The position numbers and the translations under genes were made by a program. From Zoroaster sp. YZ-2022 (taxonomy: Eukaryota > Echinodermata > Asteroidea > Forcipulatida > Zoroasteridae), in the NCBI GenBank assembly GCA_029582265.1, contig CM055833.1, positions 30,222,288 through 30,286,287 of the forward strand: 64,000 bases of DNA, given 5' to 3'. This document shows, one piece after another, positions 1 to 11,704 of this stretch (the first letter of the stretch is position 1; every line of letters starts with the position of its first letter). The notes under the pieces were generated by a model, which saw nothing but the letters and a program-made list of their open reading frames with translations, was not told the origin of the DNA and made no database searches.

Positions 1-1272
1 CCGCGACTCTGTACCACCTTGTCTGACTCCTGAGGTTGTTTGAAATGATGTTTTATCGCCTTTCAGATTGCACACAGTTTTGGAATACATATTTTCGAGT
101 AATTTAATTATTGTAGAATTTTCTCCGAAAACCATCCTTAAGATGGTCATCAAAAATGGACGTGAGATGTGATCGAATGCTGCTGATAAGTCGACCATAC
201 CCACATATATCTCAATTTGATTTTTATGAGCCCACTGGTGTAGGCGTTTCAGGCAATAAATGCCGTTGCAGCAGCGATTGGGCGGAAGCCCATCTGACCT
301 TCATAAAGCACCCCGTCGTAGGTTTTGTTCAGCCTTACCAGTAAAATATTCACTAGAATTTTGGACAAAATTGTTGACAGCGTGATTCCACGGTATTTTG
401 AGGGGTCTTTCATTGATCCTTTGTTCTTGAAGAGTGCTGAAATTTCCCCTTTTCCGTCATTTAATCCGGTACTTCACCTTTTTCCCAGATTTCAGAATAA
501 AAATTGTGGATAGTTTCGACAAACTGTTCACTAGATATCGCTAGTTTCACAAGTTCACCAGGTATGTCGATACTTGATTTTTGATTTCGCAATTTAGAAA
601 TTGCTTCGATAATTTCTTCCCATTTTGGTGTAGATTCATCAACATTGGTTGGTTCACGGTATGGGTGGGGTTTTTGAAGAGTGATCGTTGGAATATTTGA
701 ATGATCCGGGTTGAAATGAGATTTGAAGAATTGAGATAGTCCATCACATTTTGTTTGTTTCGGTTTTTCACATGTGCTGAAGCTTGCTGTTTTGCAACAG
801 CATATGCTTTTTCCATTTCTCTTGTCAAAACTGCAAAGTTGATTTTGTCAGCTTCGGATTTGAAATGTTCGTTTTCAACTGTTTGACTCGTTTTTCACCA
901 TCTTCGCCAAGCGCGGCGGTAGTCTGATCGGTCACGACGAATATGATAATTGCGACGTTGAGCAAGAAGATCTTTCAGCTCCATATCATTATCCCATGGA
1001 AACGATTTTTGGGATGGTTTTGGTCTTGTTGGGAGCACCTTTGAGGCTTCTTTTATGAGAGAAATAATTTCGATGTCGGTTGGATTTTGATTGATTTCAA
1101 GATTTTCATCTAGAAGCGTGAGAAAATCTGATTTTGTTTGGTCAGAGATGTTTTTGAAGTCGATTTTTGAGGATTTCCGACTTTTCATATCACTTCGTTT
1201 TTTTTGACAATAGATCTTTTGAGTTTTGATGAGAAGGGTGATTTTGAATTTCCTGAAAATAAGTATCATCAT
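1..1272 (-). mobile_element. Decayed non-LTR retrotransposon (LINE) reverse transcriptase fragment
   Basis: Read on the minus strand, this region gives broken pieces of a LINE reverse transcriptase. From high to low coordinates there is a linker with basic stretches (895-1272), a second piece (547-828), then recognisable RT blocks: KYRGITL near 380, EGQMGFR near 290, DLSAAFD near 160 and GVRQGGTES at 5-35. The frame is interrupted by stops and shifts between these blocks, so it is a pseudogene. The element runs off the window before the YADD box. The VRQGG form instead of the usual VRQGC is notable but I recall it from some marine invertebrate LINEs. The clade is not assigned. Confidence 0.75.
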
Positions 1273-3010
1273 TGTTGCTTTAGTAAATTTCCTTAGAACA
1301 ATGTTTACTGTAAATAAAATTGAGGCATTTCACAAATTATACGCTTAATGTTTAACAATTTTGTTGCTTTAAAAACGAAGATGAAAATATTATAAGTCAA
1401 TGAGTCAGGACCCTCAAGAGAGACATATTTTTTCCATGCCCTCTAAACGGCAAGTATGTTCAAAATATCCTCTAAGAATTAATTCACTACAGGCTGCCAA
1501 GCCCATTCTCGCTCACCCAGACATGTTTTTTTTGTTCCAAATGTTCCACCTGGAGGTATTTAAACAACTTTGTCTCCTGAGCAGTCTGGGTGATTTCTCC
1601 ACGGGGTATGTCCAGGGAGACGACTTATTAGCTTCAGATGCAGGAAGGGCGATACAGGTCCTTGTTTTAACAAACTGGAACTTCCCCTCGTGGATAATGA
1701 TGTGTTCCCATCTAGACTGAAATGCTTGGAGAACTGGGGCATGAGAGTATGCGCTTCATTCTGGGTATTCATCTGGGTATTTTCTTTTTTGCCGGTGGTG
1801 TGGATCTGGTAGAACGGATGCTTTCCAGATCGCTCCTTCTCATCATATCAATGGAGACTTGGGGTAGACAATATTTGCAAATCACTTCCATGAGCCGTTA
1901 AAATATTGGCTACTCATTTCCACGCCACATGAAATTTGGTTCAGGCATGAGTGATTTCGCCTCTGGGAGCCTCGGCATGTTATTCACCGTTGATTTAAAG
2001 TGTCTCAGAAGCACAGGTGAATTAGTACATGGTTCATAAGCACTAGGTCTGTATGGAATGATTTGGCAATTTCGTTCATATTCTTTGTTTTCCCCCTTCA
2101 ACTAACACAAGGCCCTGAATAGAAATTAATGTTTCTTGGGGGATTTCAATAAAACCCCAAGAACGAACAGCTTGGTCATGCCTGTAATTTACAGAGGCAG
2201 ATTCATCATATTAAAAGGAAGTCAAGCATTTGATTTGAGGTTAAGGTAGTTGGCATGGGTTTTAGCACCAACTGACCCAAGCGTCTATCTATTGAAAGCA
2301 TATCAAAGGTAAGTGTGTGCACTATTGGCCCTCCACTTACATTCAAGTGTTAATGGTTACCAGAGAAGATGTTTCTCCACTGTAAACAAAACTTACAAGA
2401 TGGCTGATAGAAACCTCCATTTTTTTCAGGTAGAAAACCTGTGTATATTCAATGATAAGTCCAGCAAGATGTTCCAAAACATACAAAAAGTTCATGATAT
2501 TTGGAGCTGGGTGAGATGTAGCAGGGGGCTAGGAAGCATAACCGTTTTGTATGTAAAATCACTTTATTTTATCATTCAATTGACATACTACAGTGATATC
2601 ACTGTGAACAGTAGTACATGTTCATACAACAAAATGTTACCACAAAATGCCCCAAACTCAGAGCCTGAGGACTGTGATGTGCACAGAGCGGATTGTCATT
2701 GAATGGAATACAATCATGGTAGTGGCTCAGTTTCCAGGGTTGTGATTTAATCTAAATGAATAACACTCCCTTCAGCCAGTGGGAATTCCCTGAGAAAATG
2801 GTGACCCACTTTAGCCTTCCTGCCCCCACAACAGCCAATGGCTATCTATAATACAGTCCCCGAGGAGACCACTCCAGAAAATAGTGAGATTTCCCATGTG
2901 CAACGGATGGATAGTGGAGACTATCATCCATTATTGGTTGGGTTTATACAGAATAACTGGTTACATTTTAATTCTTCCATCTGCTTTTAGCATCTATCCT
3001 GGTCATTTTA
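1273..3010. other. Non-coding stretch, no gene recognised
   Basis: This stretch contains only short ORFs with no recognisable domain. The next INPP4 exon after 3844 was looked for here on the minus strand and not found, so it is probably intron sequence. Segments around 1400-2100 have a mildly coding-like composition on both strands and could be worn retroelement sequence, but no motif supports this. Confidence 0.4.
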
Positions 3011-3168
3011 CAAATACCACATGGTTCCGGGAAAAGTAGTGCAAATTAATGGTCCCGAGGTGTTGGCTAATTTTGACTACCTCCAGACTACTTGAAGGAG
3101 AGGGGGGAGGAAGTCAAAATCAACCCCTAATTTGCACTACTTTCCAGAAACAAATCATGTGGTATTTG
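3011..3168. repeat. Hairpin (inverted-repeat) MITE-like element, ~158 bp
   Basis: The outer arms CAAATACCACATG and CATGTGGTATTTG are perfect complements. The pairing continues inward through AGTAGTGCAAATTA against its complement and through GACTACCTCC against GGAGGAAGTC. The whole segment folds into one long imperfect hairpin. It has no coding capacity and is most simply a foldback MITE. No target duplication was resolved. Confidence 0.65.
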
Positions 3169-3269
3169 TTTTATTACAAATCATACATATTCATTGGGCA
3201 TTTCATAATTGCTACAATTCATACAAATTGTTATCAACACATCTACATTTTATTTAACACAAGATTACT

Positions 3270-3700
3270 TGAACAAGCTCATTACACTGTACCGTCAGTG
3301 ACTTCAACTGTATGTCACAAATTGCTATCTCATACTACTGCATCATGTTGGGCATCAAGTGCATAGACCACATCCCAAACACAACAATCTATGAAACAAC
3401 AGACACCAAGCCTCTAATTCATCTAATCCAACAACATCAATTACAGATCATCGGTCATGTCCTCCAAATGAACACAGAGGAACCAGGCAGAGCATACTGC
3501 CTATTCACACCATCTCATGGCAAAAAACATTGAGGTTGCCAACCAACAACATTCCTGAGCTACATCCAAAAACTGCTTGGAGATTAAGAAGGGATGCTGA
3601 CCCCAGCTATGATATCAGAAACAGCTCAAGACAGCAACATGGAAAAAACTTGTGGTCACCTGCACAGCAGCGAATGATGATGATGATGATGACTCCGGGT
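3270..3700 (+). mobile_element. LINE 3' end fragment (C-terminal region of an RT polyprotein)
   Basis: Two overlapping plus-strand frames (3312-3533 and 3530-3751) together give the C-terminal tail common to many invertebrate LINE polyproteins. There is an MLGIKCIDHIPNTTIYE-like block, then a QLQIIGHVL block, then a TTFLSYIQKLLGD-like block in a shifted frame, ending near an (ATG)n run. At least one frameshift and several stops show it is dead. It lies in the intron below INPP4 exon 3844-3949, in sense opposite to the gene. Confidence 0.6.
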
Positions 3701-3843
3701 GGTTTCCTTGACAGCTTGGTGAATTTTGGAAAAAAATTGTGTATGAAATAGTCTACAGTTTTTAATGATTCTATGGGTAGGAGAAAGCATGGAGTTCTTC
3801 AAAATAATTTCTATTATATGAAGAGGCTTAATCCATTGCATAC

Positions 3844-3949
3844 CTTTGTGTTGTTTACTGAGGTATTCTAGAGACTCGTTGTATCTTGCGATCATGTTGA
3901 CATGTTCTGTCATGACGGCTGATCGTACCCGTTCCCATTCATGTGACAG
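3844..3949 (-). CDS. INPP4A: INPP4 coding exon 9 of those in the window
   Basis: The exon is 106 bp, with acceptor AG at 3950-3951 and donor GTATGC at 3838-3843. It enters in phase 0 and leaves in phase 1. It encodes LSHEWERVRSAVMTEHV and then a helical segment ending NESLEYLSKQHK. This matches the INPP4 segment in which a LSP-W-L-R motif is followed by a long helix, just after the C2 domain region. It is the last exon found before the window edge. The following intron is longer than 3.8 kb, and the rest of the protein, including the phosphatase domain, is outside the window. Confidence 0.85.
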
Positions 3950-4379
3950 CTGGTGAGGATATACAACAAAGGGTTTTCATAGAAATCATTAATATCCTGT
4001 TGGTAAGTGTGATGTAATTCCAACATAAACCACGCCTGCTTCACACATGATGGCTACAACGATCATCATAAGCCCATTGGAAATTCATTGATCACCCTTT
4101 TCTTGAAGGATTTATACAAGAAATTAGAAAGCTTGGGACTTGTCTTGAACGTATATTTCTGACTGAAGAATCGCTTTTGAACATTAAAATCAAGGAATTT
4201 AGGTTAAACGGTATGCCAGCTTTGGATTCAGAAGTAGTGAAAAACATTTGCGTACTACCAATGCGCACGCGTATTGCATACCGACTTACCCCGTACAGGA
4301 TTATAAGACACAGAAACAAAGAAAGTTTAAATGATAATTGGGTACATGACTGTATCTGCTTCACCTTAGGCACGCAATG

Positions 4380-4625
4380 TAAGTGTTTGGGTGCAGTTTA
4401 TATCTCGAGTGCACTCAATGTTGGTATAGTGATACTTTCCTTGCCTTTCACCTCTGAGGACACAGGGTCCAATCCCACCTGGACCTAAGCCGATACATGT
4501 ATGTGGATTGGGTTTTCAGTCCCTACATGATTATGTGGGTTTTCCCCAAGATTATTTAGCTGGGGTTTTCCTCCCAAATCTAAAACTGAACATTCTTTTC
4601 TTCACAGGTTTCTTATGGCTTATGA
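4380..4625 (+). repeat. Probable tRNA-related SINE copy
   Basis: The segment has the pattern of a dispersed SINE: a CCTCTGAGGACACAGGGTCC block like a degenerate internal promoter box B, then GATTGGGTTTTCAGTCCC and GTGGGTTTTCCCC blocks, and a C-rich end before CTGAACATTCTTTTCTTC. A second, shorter copy lies at 5115-5240. It sits within the intron between INPP4 exons 4853-4910 and 3844-3949. It has no credible ORF. The family assignment is tentative. Confidence 0.45.
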
Positions 4626-4852
4626 TTTCAAGTGCTATAGGCACTTTTGAAAAAAATCCCTGGTTTTTATTACCAGAAAGATTTTCTAGGAAGTTACTCG
4701 CTTAATTAAGAAAGAAAATAATTTACTGATTGGCATGACATATTTATAGCCCAATGTTAAACCAGATTTTGAAAAGTGACATCCAAGCTTAATAGCATAT
4801 TGAACAAAAAACATTAGTAATAACAAACTGCTGTAAAATTTATGGCACTTAC

Positions 4853-4910
4853 TTCCTCAAACATGTTTAGTTCTTCCAGTTTCCGTTTCTCTTCTTGTAA
4901 ATAAATCTTG
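4853..4910 (-). CDS. INPP4A: INPP4 coding exon 8 (58 bp)
   Basis: This is a short exon with acceptor TTAACAG ending at 4911 and donor GTAAGT at 4847-4852. It completes a split isoleucine codon and encodes IKIYLQEEKRKLEELNMFEE, ending in phase 0. In vertebrate INPP4 the equivalent position also carries an acidic and basic helix ending in an ELEELGEL-like motif, directly after the SVLSLHVPRQ-like stretch. The position and sequence therefore fit. The downstream neighbour is the exon at 3844-3949. Confidence 0.85.
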
Positions 4911-5114
4911 CTGTTAAGAGACAAATGAAAATGAAATCAATGAGATGATTACTAACAGTGGAAGACAGCCATGATGACCAGAGATGTTTCCAACACGTCT
5001 CTTAATCGTTTAAAGGTGAAATAAAATACAATACAAATTATGCCTTTGATGCTAAATTTAATTTCACTTTCACATATTTTTGTTTTACATTTATCCATGG
5101 ATATATATTTTTTC

Positions 5115-5240
5115 ATACAATAGGGATCAGGTTTGTGGAAGTGGTACTTTCCTCACCTTTGACCTCTGTGGACCAGGTTTGAATCCCAATCAGACACATG
5201 CCCACATGTGAATTGAGTTTTCCTTCCAACATCTAAGTAA
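5115..5240 (+). repeat. Probable SINE fragment, same family as 4380-4625
   Basis: It shares the CCTTTGACCTCTGTGGACCA block, a GGTTTGAATCCC box-B-like sequence, and ATGTGAATTGAGTTTTCC with the copy at 4380. It is shortened at its 3' end. Like that copy, it lies in an INPP4 intron. Confidence 0.45.
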
Positions 5241-5451
5241 ACTTATAGGTTGATTGAAAAAGCACTAAGTTTGCACAGGTGTCGGGTGCACACACTTGTT
5301 TTCCTTTTTGTGACATCCTTTCACAAAACAACACTTTTTCTCTTCATCGCAAATCCCAGCTCTGCGTCCATAAAAATTAAAAGACAGTGACCAAAGAATA
5401 TGGCATTCTAGGGAACCATAGAGGAGCGCCCTATCTAGACCCATCACTCAC

Positions 5452-5675
5452 ATGATTTGTTGGGGGATGTTGAAGTTCAGCTTGCTCTCCATCATGATCT
5501 CCTGCACCTGAACCATGGATGTTCCGTCGCTGTTTGGGAAGCGGTAAGACTTACTGCAGGGATTGCAGCACAGCGTCTTTAAGTAGGTGCTACGATTCAG
5601 AGAGAAGGAGCGCACCCGCGATATCGCACCATTGGATGTCTTAGATGAGGACGCTGGAAGGCACTGTGAGTACAC
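5452..5675 (-). CDS. INPP4A: INPP4 coding exon 7
   Basis: The exon is 224 bp, with acceptor TTTGTAG and donor GTGAGT. It enters in phase 0 and leaves in phase 2. It encodes a Ser-rich linker (SSSKTSNGAISRVRSFSL), then the family signature CSKSYRFPNSDGTSMVQVQE and the stretch MESKLNFNIPQQI. Vertebrate INPP4A and INPP4B carry a very similar MYRFPTTDG / EQMAESVLSLHVPRQ block here, which is one of the strongest identifiers of the gene. The RVRSFSL sequence could be a basophilic kinase site, but that is an inference from sequence only. Confidence 0.92.
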
Positions 5676-6215
5676 CTACAAATGGGTGTCAAATGACAAG
5701 ATTGTCAAGGAGTAAGAAGATGAGCAGGAGGAAGAAGACGATAGGGGAGAGAAAGATGAGGCAGGGTTGAGATGGAAAAAAGGAAAATAAGACTGATCTG
5801 AAGTAGTTTACTCTGATCACAAACAAGGAAGCCTTCAGTATTAAGTGAGGAAGAATTCAATGTGAATCTTCACAGCATGATGAAAAAAATCAAATCTAAA
5901 TATTTTTAATAACCTCTTCAAATTGTTTGTAAGTGGGGAGGGAATAGCAAAACTAGATAGGGGATACTTTGTCTAGGTACATAGACAAGCCAGATATATA
6001 TGTTCACAATTTGATAATTTTACTTTGTATCTGTTTGGATATATACAATGTACTACTTTTACTGGAGAACTACCGACAACTGATATTCAAGATATTAAAT
6101 TAGTAATTAAACTGAGTGGACTTTTTCGCATTTGATTGACTCTGACAGACTGAATCTGAAACAGGAAATGACAATTCTACATGTAATTCAAGAATAACTT
6201 TTTTTTTCAACATAC
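5676..6215. other. INPP4 intron, no feature seen
   Basis: This 540-bp intron contains a purine-rich stretch near 5710-5800 and otherwise AT-rich unique-looking sequence. I see no repeat copy or ORF of interest. Confidence 0.6.
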
Positions 6216-6281
6216 ATGGTTGGTGACTGGACGGTCAGTTTTCATGACGGCTGCTGGTTTCTTGTCTTCAGAATCTTCCAA
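6216..6281 (-). CDS. INPP4A: INPP4 coding exon 6 (66 bp)
   Basis: This is a 22-codon exon with acceptor TTCTTACAG and donor GTATGT, in phase 0 on both sides. It encodes LEDSEDKKPAAVMKTDRPVT and a final NH. It follows the exon ending in LMLWE, and together they match the INPP4 segment GWQMEEKSDQRPP that closes the C2 domain region. The acidic and basic, Pro-containing sequence looks like an interdomain linker. It is too short for ordinary ORF detection and was found by splice sites and position. Confidence 0.8.
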
Positions 6282-7451
6282 CTGTAAGAAAAGGTCATAC
6301 ACTGACAATTAATTGATAATGACATATTTCTTTTAATATCTTCATATATATGAACTTGTATCAGGTTGACCAATGGGGTGTTTCATTGGGACTATGAAAT
6401 AATAAGTATGCATTCATGAATCGATGCTTGCAACTAATACCAGACTTGGGGCAAGTCTAATTTACAGCTGAAGGTAGACGTCTCTTGTGATGTGTGTATA
6501 GACTTATATCAGCCTACCATTTCATTGTTTGCAATGTTTTACACTGCGGTTGTATTGTTTTCTGCGTCAATAATGTATTTTTTTAAAAGAATATTTGGTT
6601 CTTTTTTGACCAATGATGCTTAAGAATTTAGATGAAACACCAGTGTACCCCATATAAAAATGTGTGTGGGTGTGTGACATGCATGGGCAATGTAGTACAA
6701 CTATAGTAATGGTGGCATTCAATGGACTGGGAATTACTCTTTATGTAATATTATAGCAATATTTACAAATACACAACATATGAAAAAAATTCATGTAAAT
6801 TTTTTTTTTCATTTTTTTTTCAAGAACATTTTCAAGGGAATTGACTTTTGTGGATAATTTGTTAAGATTTGTAGCTTTGCATGGTGAAAAGAATAAGTAA
6901 AGACTGTTTGTAATGACACAATGTGAAAATGAATTATTTGTTGTTTGAGGTATGGTTAGTGTTTACAGTGTCTGTAATTAATCAAATACATGTAGCAAGC
7001 AGCTTCCATCTTCAAAGTAACACTGATATAACAATCCACCCTCCCACTTCATCCCCATAAAAAATATTTCACTGCATCAATTACATAGAACTAACAGGAA
7101 ACTACACAGGCACCCATAAACACAGAACAAGTTCAAACAACATGATCCTCACTGAAAAGTGACCCATTTAGAGTTGAACACATGTTGCCTTTGACTGATA
7201 AGAAAAACTTGCCATAATCCTACGACCCAACCACTCCCACTTCCGAGCAGATAACGCAGAATTTATTTTTAAATTTTAAAAACACCAAATGATCTGAATC
7301 AGTGAGTAATAAGATAAAACAGTTCATGACTAATTTAAAATAGAAGTCCATTTTTGTTTTCACTGTAAACGGAACTAGACTGGCTATACAGACCCATCTT
7401 TTAAAGAAGGCTTTTTAATGTTTTTAAGTAAAGTAACTAATTAAATAAGCA

Positions 7452-7672
7452 TAAGTAAGAGTAATTGCGGTGACACCATATGAAATTCTCAATTGAGTAG
7501 TAATTAGTTCTGAAAAGAACTGGAGGTACAACTCGACGTTTCGATCAGTATGCTCCGATCGTCCTCAGTGCATACTGATCGAAACGTCGAGTTGTACCTC
7601 CAGTTCTTTTCAGAACTAATTACTACTCAATTGAGAATTTCACATGGTGTCACCGCAATTAGTCTTACTTAT
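7452..7672. repeat. Long near-perfect palindrome (foldback element) with ~100-bp arms
   Basis: The left arm (7452-7551) and right arm (7570-7672) are almost exact complements, separated by a loop of about 18 bases holding CGATCGTCCTCAG. Arm blocks include TAATTGCGGTGACACCAT, CTCAATTGAGTAGTAATTAG and AACTCGACGTTTCGATCAG. Single-arm relatives occur at 27698-27825 and 41607-41690, so this is a dispersed family, here present as a dimerised foldback copy. It lies in the intron between INPP4 exons 6216 and 9005. Confidence 0.85.
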
Positions 7673-7747
7673 CCTCCTCACCATGCAAAGCTACAAGTTT
7701 TACCTATCTAAATAAGCATGTTCATTGGACTTAATGTTAAATAATGG

Positions 7748-8199
7748 CAGATGTCTATTACCTACATGAAGTGTGCCACTTGTGTACTACCTAGTCCATG
7801 GCATAGTACTCCAGGAACAATGGATTTGGGACATTCATGACGTACATTTATTGTTCCACAGACTGACATGCAAGGTCTCATAAAGAAGCAGTGTAGTTTG
7901 GGAGACTAACCCAGCGTGTGAGAGAACTTTATCTTGTGCACACACATTAGCGTTTAGTGTGTTCGCCATTGCTCACCCCAAAGATGGCTCACCTGTGTAT
8001 AATTTAAGATTGTGTCTAGTTCGCTAGGAACTAGTTTCGTGTGGAAACACCTACATGTATCCCATGATGCCCCACGGCAGGCCGGGCAGGGGGAGCAAAA
8101 CCCATAACCAAGCTCATTGTGTGTGCGTGCATTTGGAGTACAATGCCGTGGTATGGATTATAGCAGGCTGGCATACTTCATGTAGGTAACAGACTTCTG
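7748..8199. mobile_element. Non-autonomous DNA transposon with ~65-bp terminal inverted repeats
   Basis: The left end CAGATGTCTATTACCTACAT and the right end, read in reverse complement as CAGAAGTCTGTTACCTACAT, start a pair of inverted repeats. These continue through ATGAAGT-TGCCA and end near TGGAGTAC. The 452-bp interior has no transposase ORF. A fragment of the right terminus recurs at 29769-29818, showing the family is dispersed. The flanks TAATGG and ATAATA are similar but no exact target duplication is claimed. Confidence 0.7.
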
Positions 8200-8301
8200 A
8201 TAATAGTAATTACATGCTTTTAATTATAGTGCACTTTTTGTACTTTTTTATATTTTTTGTTTCTTATTTTAACACGGATACCAATCTAAAAAAATAAGAA
8301 T

Positions 8302-8412
8302 ACGCTAAAACTTTTACATGTTGGTTTTTAAATGTTTATCCTGATTCAAAGAGAGTAGGTATACTCACAGAAGCAGCTTTGTCAACATTACCAATGCTAC
8401 ACCTTCTCTTAA
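8302..8412 (+). repeat. Family A MITE-like repeat, 3' part
   Basis: Family A is the commonest repeat here. The consensus has an outer AAAGGGAAGGT...ACATTGGTAA end, an internal TTGATGATGGTATCAAACAT block, an ACTTTCACAGGTTGGTTT block, a TATCTTGATTC block, and a closing TTACCAATGTT-ACCTTCCCTT end. The two outer ends are inverted repeats of each other. This copy holds the TTGGTTTTTAAATGTTTATC, GAGAGTAGGTATACTCACAG and TTACCAATGCTACACCTTC segments only. Confidence 0.7.
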
Positions 8413-9004
8413 TCATGTTACTTCAAAGACTAAATTGTGTAAACCGCTTTCAAGTGAGATGACAGTTAATTCCAACTTAATAATAATAGGTCTTTCCTTT
8501 TAGAATCAAACATCAAACTGATGACATAAAGGATGGTAGTATTGTGACAATTCCCCTATTCACTTCCCTATTCAGGATAATATTAACAAAAGTTTGCAAA
8601 TGTAGCATTTATATTTAGCTTTGGTTGGCTGCAAAGGAAAACATGAATAAGAATATGAGTATGATGCAACAAATAATGTATGTATTTAAAACCAGAAAGA
8701 AAAACATTTTTGTTGTTTTTGCATGATGTGTTTGAAGATGTATCACCCACATTTTCTGCTAATTTAATTGAAGAAAACAAAAAAGGTTTAAAATAAAATA
8801 TTTCCAAACAAAAAAGCAGTTATAAAGCACATTAATACATTCATTTCAGGACTTAAATGCTTTTAAATCCATGCTACTGAAAAATATATTGTGACACATG
8901 TAATTTCCAAGTTTCCATTCTCCAAGCCAAAAACCCCACAATATTCCAATGTTCTAATTTTCCCTGACAAATAACATCCCCAATATAACTTGATGTAGTC
9001 TTAC

Positions 9005-9136
9005 TTCCCACAGCATCAGAGTTAGTTTGCCTCCGACTGGCGTGCCGTCAGCACCAATAATGTCACGAACCAACTTATTATCTGGCGATGTCACAATATC
9101 ACGAAATGAGCAGATGACTTGGCCAATGGGAGACAC
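9005..9136 (-). CDS. INPP4A: INPP4 coding exon 5 (C2 domain)
   Basis: The exon is 132 bp (44 codons), in phase 0 on both sides, with acceptor CCTTCAG and donor GTAAGA. It encodes VSPIGQVICSFRDIVTSPDN, then a loop, then GGKLTLMLWE. This matches the second half of the INPP4 C2 domain, where vertebrates have a LGSGTFIVKDLL strand and loop and then VGNITVIGWQ. The strand pattern (alternating hydrophobics ending in a Trp) is conserved while the loop differs. The upstream neighbour is the exon at 12299. Confidence 0.87.
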
Positions 9137-10007
9137 CTGAAGGATAGTGCAGATGAAAAATGAAAATGAATGGATTTTCTTTTATATGAGATATACATGT
9201 AAATGGCAGACTTGTATTAAAGTCCATATCATGAGTCACAAAGGTCGAGTCACAGACCGAGTCACAAGTCCTTTACACAATAAAACGTAAGCAAGAATAC
9301 AAAACATTGGATATGACTGGCTGATATTTTATCATCTTTAGATGTAAAGGGTGACTATTTTATCATTATCAATCATTCAGACTTTACTTTTCTTCAAATT
9401 CATTAAACTTTGATGTGTTTGAAAATCGGTTAAAATATGACAGGACATTTTGCCTCCGTGTCACAAGGAGTCTGAGTCACGAACCATACAAGTCTTTGTG
9501 GAATGTTTTTACTGAAGCATTAGAAGAAATGGATGGCATTCCTGACACATTTTACAAAAGAAAAGAAAAAATTATGTAATGATGTTGGGCTTCCACATGT
9601 CCTAGTATAAAGAAGGAATTTTGAGACAAAGAAAATTAAGCACATTTTGTGGGTTCCTGAAACAAAGAAAGTACCTAGAGAAAACACCTACACGATCAGG
9701 TAGTGACCAATTCATGTTTTGATCACGGTGGGATTTGACCAAACCAAAGCTGGAAGTAAAAATAGTCTGGCCCTTTCAGTGCTAAAATTGTTAAATCACG
9801 TATACAGGGCATCTGACAAAGATGGCCACAGTGTGATAATATGTCTGCAGTTATAAGTACATGTTAGATGTCTTATTTCCCAGAGCATCAGAGTTAGTTT
9901 GAATAAAGGTTAATGCTGGATGTGTATCTGCATTAAATCCCATTATAAACTATACCATTCTCAAAAAAACAAACAAACAAACAAAGAAAAAAAAACATTT
10001 TCCACAG

Positions 10008-10205
10008 TGTGTAAAGTTAATGATGGTATCAAACATTCCTTGAAATAATTCGCTCTCTGAGCTGCTGTCATTTAAGTGAACATTTATAAAATTATTTCCC
10101 AAATGAATTTTTGACTTCCAGTGACAAACTTTCCATATAAGCTGAAACTTTCGCAGGTTGGTTTCTATACGTATATCTTGATTCTTATCAAGTATGGATA
10201 TACTA
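10008..10205 (+). repeat. Family A MITE-like repeat
   Basis: This forward copy runs from GTGTAAAGTTAATGATGGTA through GCTGAAACTTTCGCAGGTTG and TATATCTTGATTCTTATC. Both outer termini are missing. Confidence 0.75.
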
Positions 10206-10645
10206 ATGGATGTTTATATAAAAGACAGAAATGAAGAAGTGGTCAGTGTTTGAAGTAATAAGTGCAACCTAAAACATGTCCTAGAGACACTCAAGGAGAA
10301 CACGCTGTCAAGATAAATGATTGATTGAGTTGATGAAGGATAAATGAAGGATAAATCTGTTGATGACACTAGAAATTCAGGCCTGATACTATACGGAGGA
10401 GGCAACGGAAGCAATTGCCTTGGTGCACCCTGGTCATTGCTTTGGTGCCCCTTGAAGTGTTCTAATAGAAATTTACATTTTCCTCATAGAGGTGCCCTTA
10501 ACCTAGCTTAAATTACCTTGCCCCTACCAATAGATAGTATCAGGCCTGGAAATTCATTATGATTAGTGATTAGATGATGACTGTAGTGGAGCATGAGAAA
10601 TGCTGTTTATGTTATCACTCAAGAAATATCTGTAGGTATTGTGTT

Positions 10646-10985
10646 TAAGGCCACTATACACTATTGGTTATATTGAAAAATATAAATAATCAAAAAATCA
10701 CAACGGAAACAGACTAGGTTCATAAATACATTGTTTGGAATGAAACAAAGAAATATATATGATTACAGTGTTACATAAAACTAACTTGGTGTAAAAGTTG
10801 ATGTTGGTATCAAAAACAATCCCTTGAAATATTTTATGGCTAGCATTTTAGTCAAAGTATTGAAATGGTTTCAGAAAATGAATTTCTGCCATCCAAAGAC
10901 AGAAATTCCAATTGGAATGAAAATGAACAATCTGAATGCATTTTCTTGTTAATGGCAAAATGAAATAATCTGTAACTTCCATGTT
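10646..10985 (+). repeat. Family A MITE-like repeat, 5' and central parts
   Basis: This forward copy starts with CACTATACACTATTGGTTAT. It continues through ACTTGGTGTAAAAGTTGATG, the CCAATTGGAATG and AATCTGAATGCATTTTC blocks, and decays after GAAATAATCTG. Confidence 0.65.
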
Positions 10986-11704
10986 TTTTTTTTGTATACA
11001 TAAGTTTTTGCATGTAAGACCACCCCACCTTTTTTGCATGTTATTCCCCATTTTTGTTGTGTGTCCCCTCATTTTGAGACCCTGGATCTACATGTACTCT
11101 TGACCCCAAAGAACAACAAAGATATTGACAATTAGGAGAATGCTGACTAAAGGGCTGGATATAGCACAGTTGGAAGAGTACCAGTATAGTAACTGTATGC
11201 TGAACAGTAAATCTGTTTTTTATGCAAGTCAGTTTACCTTGTTTATATGATGATACAAAAATTCACTACTATATTTGTGTTCAACTTCTTTGAATCTCAA
11301 TTTGTTGATGTCACAATAAGGTTCACATTTGCATTTCCGTGAAATATGAATTGGCCTTAGAACTAAAAAACAATATATATATCAACAGGTTTGGGAAAGC
11401 TTTTCATCAGCAAGCTATTATGATGTGCAAGCTATTATGATTTGTAAATGCTCAGTATGAAAATAAAGTTATGAAATTTGCAATCACTTTGCAAAACTTA
11501 AGTTACATGTAAGTTTACCTTGAATTTTGGTCGGTCCTGCATTGAGAAATCACAGAATGAAACGAATCTTTTTTAATAAATCTGTGGTTGTCTGTACTAA
11601 ACAAAAGATAATCATATTGGATGTAGATTTTTAAGATTTTTCAGTTTTGTGTTTTTCATTTAAAATGAATGCAGATTAAAACCTATTAATACGGAGGTGT
11701 TTGC

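Noticed and set aside
3049..3366. Plus-strand ORF of 105 codons
   Set aside because: It runs through the hairpin MITE at 3011-3168 and has no domain.
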